From Oreocharis arfaki (taxonomy: Eukaryota > Chordata > Aves > Passeriformes > Paramythiidae), in assembly GCA_013398015.1 (NCBI GenBank), contig VZRR01004734.1, positions 248,001 to 312,000 of the forward strand: a stretch of DNA of 64,000 nt. Direction: 5' to 3'. The translations under genes were made by a program, and so were the position numbers. Below, in pieces: positions 57,386 through 64,000 of this stretch; the first letter of the stretch is position 1, and every line of letters starts with the position of its first letter. The notes beneath the pieces are model-generated. The model ran no database searches and was not told the DNA's origin. It worked only from the letters and a program-made list of their open reading frames with translations.

Positions 57386-60014
57386 TGTATTTTAATTCAA
57401 TGCATAGGGACAGTGTTGTTTTATAGAGTCCTAGTTTATGCAGTGATCTTGCTCCCTGCCCCCGCTGCCTTCTTGTCCTGAAAAGACCTGCAATGCAGTT
57501 TTTCCTGGTGTTGTAAACTCCCAGCACAGAGCACGGAGTCAGAAATGTGTGTTCATTTGGTGAGGATGTTAGTTTGAACAATGTGTATGAAGGCTTTGTG
57601 CATTTGGAACCTAATTACTGGGTGAGATATTTCATATAGAAGTCCATTCTGAGCAGTTGCCTTAGGCAAAAATACAAATTCTTGCTTTTTGAGATGTCTT
57701 CACAACAGTAGGCACTGAAAGCATGCCTGAGGTCCCGCAGATAAATACTCACTGTAAACCTAACCCGGGCAGTTACACTGCTACACAGAAGCTGGTTTTT
57801 AATGCAGCTTGAGTGCTACACAGGGATAATACAGCTGGGAAGAGGCAGGGGAAATGAAGTAAAGAACAATTAGAATAGCTGTTCTTCGAAATTATAGTCC
57901 AGGTTTTCTTGATTAATATTTCTGTATTCATGTAGGAATGGAGGTCTGTGGGACAGAATGGGTCTGTGGGATAGCCTTTTCCTCTTGATATTTGTAGGAA
58001 AAGGCACAAAATTTTAAAAATTCCTTGAATAAATACACAAAAATACTTTCCAGTGACATTTAGTATCTGCTACAGTTCTCTTCAAATATTTTCCTGGTGT
58101 AGTTTAAGCATCATGCAAGCACAACGAGAAGGGTTTATCCTGTTGCATGTGGTCAGTGTTGTGAGACGTACTAATTTCAGTTCATACCTAGTGCATTCCA
58201 TCTTCCCTAACAGACAGACCAGGGCTCTAAGGTTCAGGCCATTTATTTGTAATGCTCTGGTTTGTTTTAATAATTTAGTTATTATTTTTGCTTTTGTGTG
58301 GAAGACAGAGCATACCAAAGAAGAAGCAATGCTTCAATTAATTTTTTTATATTGACTTCCATGTATGCTCTCTTTGTATCTTTATAGTTTTATTTTTGGA
58401 ATGAAGACTTTAACATTAATTTCACATTCAAGATTTTTTTTTTAAGGTTTTAACAAAGTCTTTCTTTTGTTTTATTCCAGTACAGTGTTTTCTCTTGTGC
58501 TGTGTTTGGACTTATTAGAACATCTAAGCAAAAACTAAAGATTGCTTTTTTTAAAGGTCACGTACATTCTGCCAACTACACACATTGTTGGTGAGCCAGA
58601 TATCTCCAGGAGAAAGCTTATGAAGGTGGCTTGAAAGTGTCTGGGATTTAAAAACCACGCAGAGTAGAAACTCATAAAATACATAATTTATGCAGAGAAA
58701 GCTCTTTGAGTGTAGAGAAAAAGTCTCTAGGGCTCACAAAGAAAGGTAGCAAACTATAAAAAATATTTTTAATTTTCTTAGGATATAATTCTTCATGTAA
58801 TATATGCAGTGCCTGCAAAGTGCAGTATCCAACTCTGTAATAGAAGCACCTCAAGCTTGAACTTGAACTTACTTTGGTCCAAAACAATTTAGCCAAGTTG
58901 AACCATGCATAAGTCACTTATACTTTTTTTTTGATTTACAGTGTAAAGTTAAAAATATTTTGCTGTGATATCAGTGTTGAGTATGTGCAGTAAGAGATTT
59001 TTGTGCAGATTAACTTTAGCATTTATAGCTTCCTGATCTTCAACTGACTTTCTTTCCAAGTTGTAGTCTTAGATTGCTGCAACAGAAAATCACTTTTATA
59101 AACCGAAATAATGTAATTAATGCTTCTTATTAAAAGCTGGTGGAGTCCTAGTGTACACAATGTTCTCAATTTAGAAGGTGAACAATTGTTAGTTTTCACA
59201 TTATTTCCCTCACCCTGAAGTAGTAGTGTGGGGACGTGCATGTAACTTTAGTATCTCAGGAACTTCTGAAGAAATCTTTCTTGTCATAGTGCTGGGCTCT
59301 TGGACCCTCATGTGACAGTGGGACAGAAGGTGTTGTTGGAGTGTGCATGAGGAGCGACTCGACCCCCTGATGAAGCCTTGGAGGTAAAGAAAGGGGGGAA
59401 TAGAAAAGACAAGTGTGGTCAAGACTAATAGAATTGCAGTATTGAAACACCACCCAACAGGCTTGCTTTACTTTGAGGTTCTTTCTCCTTAAATATACAA
59501 AGAAGAGATTTGTTAATATAAAATAAAAATACAAGTACCTTTATTTTTTGTTTTTTTAAAAAGTAACTTCTAGTTAGTTTCTTTAGTGTAGATCACATAA
59601 ATGGGATCAGGACTTTTTCCAAGGTGAAGGAATATGAAGATGCTACGAAGTATATTGTTGGAATTATCTTATCTAAAGGAATAGCTGCATCTTAGATGAG
59701 CTATTACCATTGCAGTAAAAGCAAACAGAGTAACCTTCAAACTTTGCTAACATTGAATTATTTGGATTTTTTAAGTGATTGATTATATGCAACAGAGTTG
59801 GACTTTGTGATTGAGAATTCACTGCAGTTATATGACAAGTCCCTTATGATGAAGGTACACGTCAAAATGCGACTGTGGTTAAAACATCTGAGTGATTTTA
59901 AATAGCAAGCTTTCCCCTTGGTGGAAGATAGCGGGCAGGACAAGTGTATTTAAGCCACCTATTTAAAATCATTTCGAAGGACAAAGCAAATTTTCCTTTA
60001 CAGTCTGGTGCTTA

Positions 60015-60150
60015 GGAGTTCAAGAAGCATTCGGACAATGCTCTCAGGCACATGGTGGGATTGTTGGGGTGTCCTGCGCAGGGCTGGGAGTTGGACTCGA
60101 TGGTCCTTGTGGGTCCCTTCCAACTCAGGATATTCTATGATTCCATGAAA
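60015..60150 (+). mobile_element. CR1 LINE 3' end, plus strand
   Basis: The sequence carries the typical avian CR1 terminal text: caagaagcattcggacaatg, ctctcaggcacatgg, ggagttggactcgatgg, tccttgtgggtcccttccaa and ctcaggatattctatgattc. It ends in the short ATTCTATGATTCCATGA repeat that marks the true CR1 3' end. It is 5' truncated to about 135 bases. Confidence 0.92.
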
Positions 60151-63100
60151 ATATGTAATAAATAAGTGGGAATTAAGAAAATACCATCTTTATTTGCAGA
60201 AGCACCAAATAATGTAACAAGCTACTTTTTATTTCAGGATGACCTAATTACGAGATTAAGGCCAGGGTTTCCAAAGAGTCATTGGTTTGACCTTCCTGAA
60301 AACTTTTGCTTTTTTCCCCAAAGCATACTGTAATTTCTTTGACCTCAGTTTAAAAATTCTGTAGTGCAGAATTCGAAGTCTTTAGGGACTTTGTATAGAC
60401 TAAGTACAAACTGTGTGTTATTAACTGCTTTTTAATAAAAAGACCAATTTTATAAACAAGACACTCAAACCAAATGTGTTCAGGGCTGAGCTTAATTTCA
60501 CTTTAGCACAGGCCTATGCAAACTGATAGATGTTTGAAATGACTGAGTCAATCAATAGAAGTATATAATAAGATTTTGGTAACTAAATCGACTCAGACCA
60601 GTTAGAGTTCAAGCCTTGTGCAAGCAGGTGCAATTAAAGTGTCTTGAATGGATTTGATTATTGATATTTCTTGGGAGGCTGAAAGAGACTGAGATAAAGC
60701 TTTTTGAAAGGCTGCACATCAAGGGGAGTCACCAGTGTGTTTCCCTACAGAATTTTAAGATGTAAGTTTTACCTCCTGGAGAAATTTTCTGTTTGAAATG
60801 TTATAAATTTGCCATTGTTGCACTTGCACTCGCATCACATTTGCAGCATGAAATCTCCTAACCTACCGCGCATTCGCTTGAGCTGTTTTGCACATATACA
60901 ATTAGAAATTATTAAATAGGCTTTCAATTAAACAATCTTCCCCTGACAAGCTGAAGTGGAATTTTATTTCAATAAACAACACCGTTAGGAAGCCATCTGT
61001 TTGAAAAAGATCTAGGACTTGGAATCTAATATTTGCGTCTGCATTACCTGGTATTGCATTGTTGACTCTTGTGTTTGTAATTACATGAAACCCACACAGA
61101 GGATATAAAAATATTGGCATTTATATAGTAACTCTAACAAGTGTTTGTGACTTTTTGTTTGCTGCTATAAATTGTCGGAACGCCAATCAGTTGATCTCCT
61201 AACTTGCATTTCCCTAAAGAAAATTAATGTTCACAGTCTCCATCACTTCCCTAACCCATAATTATTTTTCGGAAGTTAAGTGGAGAAATAATGTCATACA
61301 CACGGCAAACTGTAAAAAACTTCATGTTTTGTTACCTTTTCCTTAGCAGTTTCCCATTTGGTGCTTTACTTTGGATGGTATATAAAGCCAATAAGCAGGT
61401 GGAAATTGGGTCATAGGAATCTTTCTGGTGCCAAAAACCAACTTAATGGAAACTGTTAAACATAGCTGTATTTTGTAAAGGAGCTTTACTGTTCTCATTT
61501 GACTTTGGCGTAATGTTCTGTATTATGTATGTTTGAAACAATTGTAAATTAATGCTGAATCCAGTTGGCTCTCATCAGCCCCTGTCAACAGCAAACACAT
61601 TTCAAACAGATATACGTTCACTGGAAATAGGAAGTCTTTTATTTGAAATGTTACAGCTTGACTTTTACATTTTTATGATATTTAAATTTCAATATTCTTA
61701 ATCTAGACAAGAGCTGAAGCTGTAAAATTCGTCTACTGAAAGCTGTTTATTAGCTTAATGCTTACTTTGAAAATTATTAAATAAAAACAGGTTTTTGAGT
61801 AGGACTGATGGTTGAATGGGTGATATTTAATGCTGCACAGAAGTCTTAAATTTTCTGCTATTTTCATACCTGACTGAATGTCTTTAAAGATAGATTTTTT
61901 GGAAGTCAGTACATAGCAACTACTGTTGTACTGTTGCTGTGTGCTTTCAGTGTACAAAAGTGGTAATTCAGATGTTGGCTTTGACACCCTGAAATGAAGG
62001 GCTATTTTTTACATGCGTATGGAGTTCCAAAAGATACCAGAACTTCATATTTCACTCAGCTTTGCTTTTCCTTGTTCTTCTCCCTTGAGATTCAAGCCTC
62101 CAATTCAATTTTTTTCTCAAGAACATACTCATAATGAGAAAATAAACTAGAATGCATTCTGTACTATTCAGAGTACTAGTAGCAGGTCTTAGCTATTTGA
62201 ATTATATAGTATTTATTTGTAATTAAATAGATATGTGCTTTCAAAAAAGGGGGCTCATATAAAGATTTTATAGAGTGTATATCCCATCCTACACTGAAAT
62301 AAGTGTGTTCCTTTACGTAGTTGAAATAAAAATCAGGTTCATATCTGCAAGAAAAAAAAATTGAAATGCCATAGAGGAAATATTTCTGGAGAAGTATTGT
62401 ACTAAGCAACATTTTGAAAGATTTGCCGTACAGTTGAAAGATTGGTTTGCTTTTAAAAGTTTGGCAAGATGAGCAATTTTTTTTTGAGGACATGCAGATC
62501 TTTTATTAAACTTGAAATGCCTTTCAAAAGAAAAGACAAACATTTCATAATCTCTGTATCAGAATTTGTGGTAATGCAAATTCGTGGTATATGTTAATGC
62601 TTCCTTCATTAGCTTTGATGTCTAATTTTGCAAAATGTTAAATTTTCTATGAGCTAAGTGACTCAAGCTAAATTTTGGCATACTTTAATTTTTTTCTGGG
62701 TAATAAACCCAAAACAAGCTAAAATGCTCTGGAGTGACTTACACCAAACTCTGTCAGATTTATTGATATAAAATGTTTCAGAGTTTGTTTGTCACAGTTG
62801 TCAGAGATAGGATTGCGTTAAATCTGTATCTGGAATTTTAACATGTGAGTCACAGTGAGATCTTCAGTAACAAATGTTTTGACTGCATGTCCTAGGTGGA
62901 CGAAAAATTGGCCACTTAGATCTCACTGAAGAAAGTTCTATAGTTCTCTCTTGACCTTAATACTTTTTTATTAATGTTTTCTTTTTTCCTGTATGGAGAG
63001 AAAAAAATCAACCAACATTCAGGCAGCTTCTTTTATGGTCATGATTCACCACTATGGCAATCGAGCAAACCTTGGAAGAACACTGTGTGGGGGTTTGCCA

Positions 63101-64000
63101 GGGCTTTGAAGTGCAGGCAGCCAGAGCTGTTTGGACATGATTTGACTTGAATGTTGTGCTAATTTGTGATTTCCAAAGTTCCTGCTTGTGGTTCTCCACC
63201 CAGGAAAAAAAAGAAGACAATCACAATGCACCCTCATACTTTTTTCCTACAAACAAATAAGAAATACATAATAATGAAGAGGCATTGAAAGTATTAAAAA
63301 TGTGAATTTCTATCTTATGAATAAATAGTTCTTATGAGTAAAGAAGTCAAAGACAGAATCAGTTACCTGTAATGTTAAGAGAACAACTCTGAATGTTGTT
63401 CTCATCCTATTTTTGGCATATCTACAAATGGTTTGAAATTCTAGTTTAGTAGCTTCAGTGTAATTTTACAATGTATTGAAGAGTATGGATTTCGTTGGAA
63501 ACAAGTACTTATCTCAGTTAGGAAATCTTCCTCTGGCATTTGGCTAAAACCATAGAAAGAATAGACAAGTAACATTTCAAATTTTGTAAAAATTTTGTTA
63601 TTTAATAAAGAGCATCTCTGTAGTGAAGATCCATTTGTAGCTATGACTGCATAGAAGGTTTCCTAAAATAATCATAATTATGTTAACTTTTAGTGAAAGT
63701 GAAAATTTGACAGCTGACATGCAAATTTCAACTGATGCAATAGTGAGAAGAAACAGGCTTGTCACAGGCTTCATAATGCCCAGTCAGCTGGAAATAGGCA
63801 GGATTGCTTTGTTTCCGTTCTTTCTCTTGAAGCCCATATACCTTTAAGCTTTGTTTGATCTAAGTGGAAAGCAGATTTCTCTCTGGTTCAGTTTTCAGTC
63901 AGATTATTTGTCTTCTATTCCTTGGTAAATGTGAGACTTGGTAAATGCTGGCTGCTTGAACGTATGCCCCCGCCCCCAAGGATGAGCACTGACAGCTGTG
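60151..64000. other. Intergenic sequence, candidate regulatory DNA
   Basis: No coding exon is recognised. The part at about 60,780-61,620 has balanced composition, little simple repeat and many TAAT-type homeodomain words. The part at about 63,690-63,830 has a tight group of transcription-factor-like motifs. I found no mature miR-193b or miR-365 sequence, although those genes lie on this side of PARN in mammals. Confidence 0.35.
63692..63726 (+). promoter_or_regulatory. Motif cluster: IRF/PRDM1-like, TGACAG, E-box, octamer
   Basis: AGTGAAAGTGAAAAT (63692-63706) resembles an IRF/PRDM1 site. It is followed by TGACAGCTG (63708-63716), which combines a MEIS-type TGACAG with an E-box CAGCTG, and by the exact octamer ATGCAAAT (63719-63726). 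Four strong motifs within 35 bases suggest an enhancer, but activity is inference. Confidence 0.35.

Larger units (their letters stand above)
49021..60010. other. Intergenic AT-rich sequence
   Basis: Eleven kilobases with no gene that I can recognise. It includes a 137-codon plus-strand frame at 52397-52810 without known family, a 19-bp inverted repeat at 53789-53807 and an 18-bp tandem duplication at 57350-57385. CR1-like text is not evident. Confidence 0.5.

Noticed and set aside
63008..63237. Overlapping minus-strand frames near 63.1 kb
   Set aside because: Short, overlapping in two frames, no family resemblance and no splice context.
46931..64000. miR-193b / miR-365 hairpins, expected downstream of PARN in mammals
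   Set aside because: I looked for the mature sequences on both strands by eye and found none; they are probably beyond the window.

Overview
The window is vertebrate nuclear DNA, most likely from a bird. It has spliced GT-AG exons in AT-rich introns, CR1-type LINE fragments with the typical CR1 3' end, one decayed avian-type LTR piece, and few other repeats. Nothing bacterial, phage or plasmid-like is present.

Positions 1 to about 46,930 hold one plus-strand gene, PARN, the poly(A)-specific ribonuclease. I could place 23 coding exons (exons 2-24 by the human scheme). All reading phases close across all 22 introns, and the stop codon is at 46077-46079. The first coding exon (about six and a third codons in human PARN) lies before base 1, so the window opens in the CpG-rich 3' part of intron 1. 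The exons give 631 complete codons plus one codon shared with exon 1. That predicts 638 residues against 639 in human PARN. Active-site residues D28, E30, D292, H377 and D382 and the cap-binding W475 all fall at their human numbers. Introns are short in the first third (88 nt to 1.9 kb) and long towards the 3' end (up to 10.2 kb).

The introns hold a decayed ERV LTR fragment (intron 11), a local CpG-rich patch with a perfect-looking CTCF core (intron 20), a CR1 fragment and a 13-bp-arm hairpin (intron 21), and simple repeats. The 3' UTR has an early and two late poly(A) signals.

From about 46,930 to 64,000 I recognise no protein-coding gene. This stretch holds a second CpG-rich island partly made of a minus-strand CR1 copy (48.58-49.02 kb), a plus-strand CR1 3' end (60.0-60.15 kb), and AT-rich sequence, parts of which look like candidate conserved non-coding or enhancer DNA (60.8-61.6 kb and about 63.7 kb). 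The window looks ordinary: I see no new multi-gene system. The points most worth checking are sequence changes in the PARN C-terminal tail and the non-coding elements.
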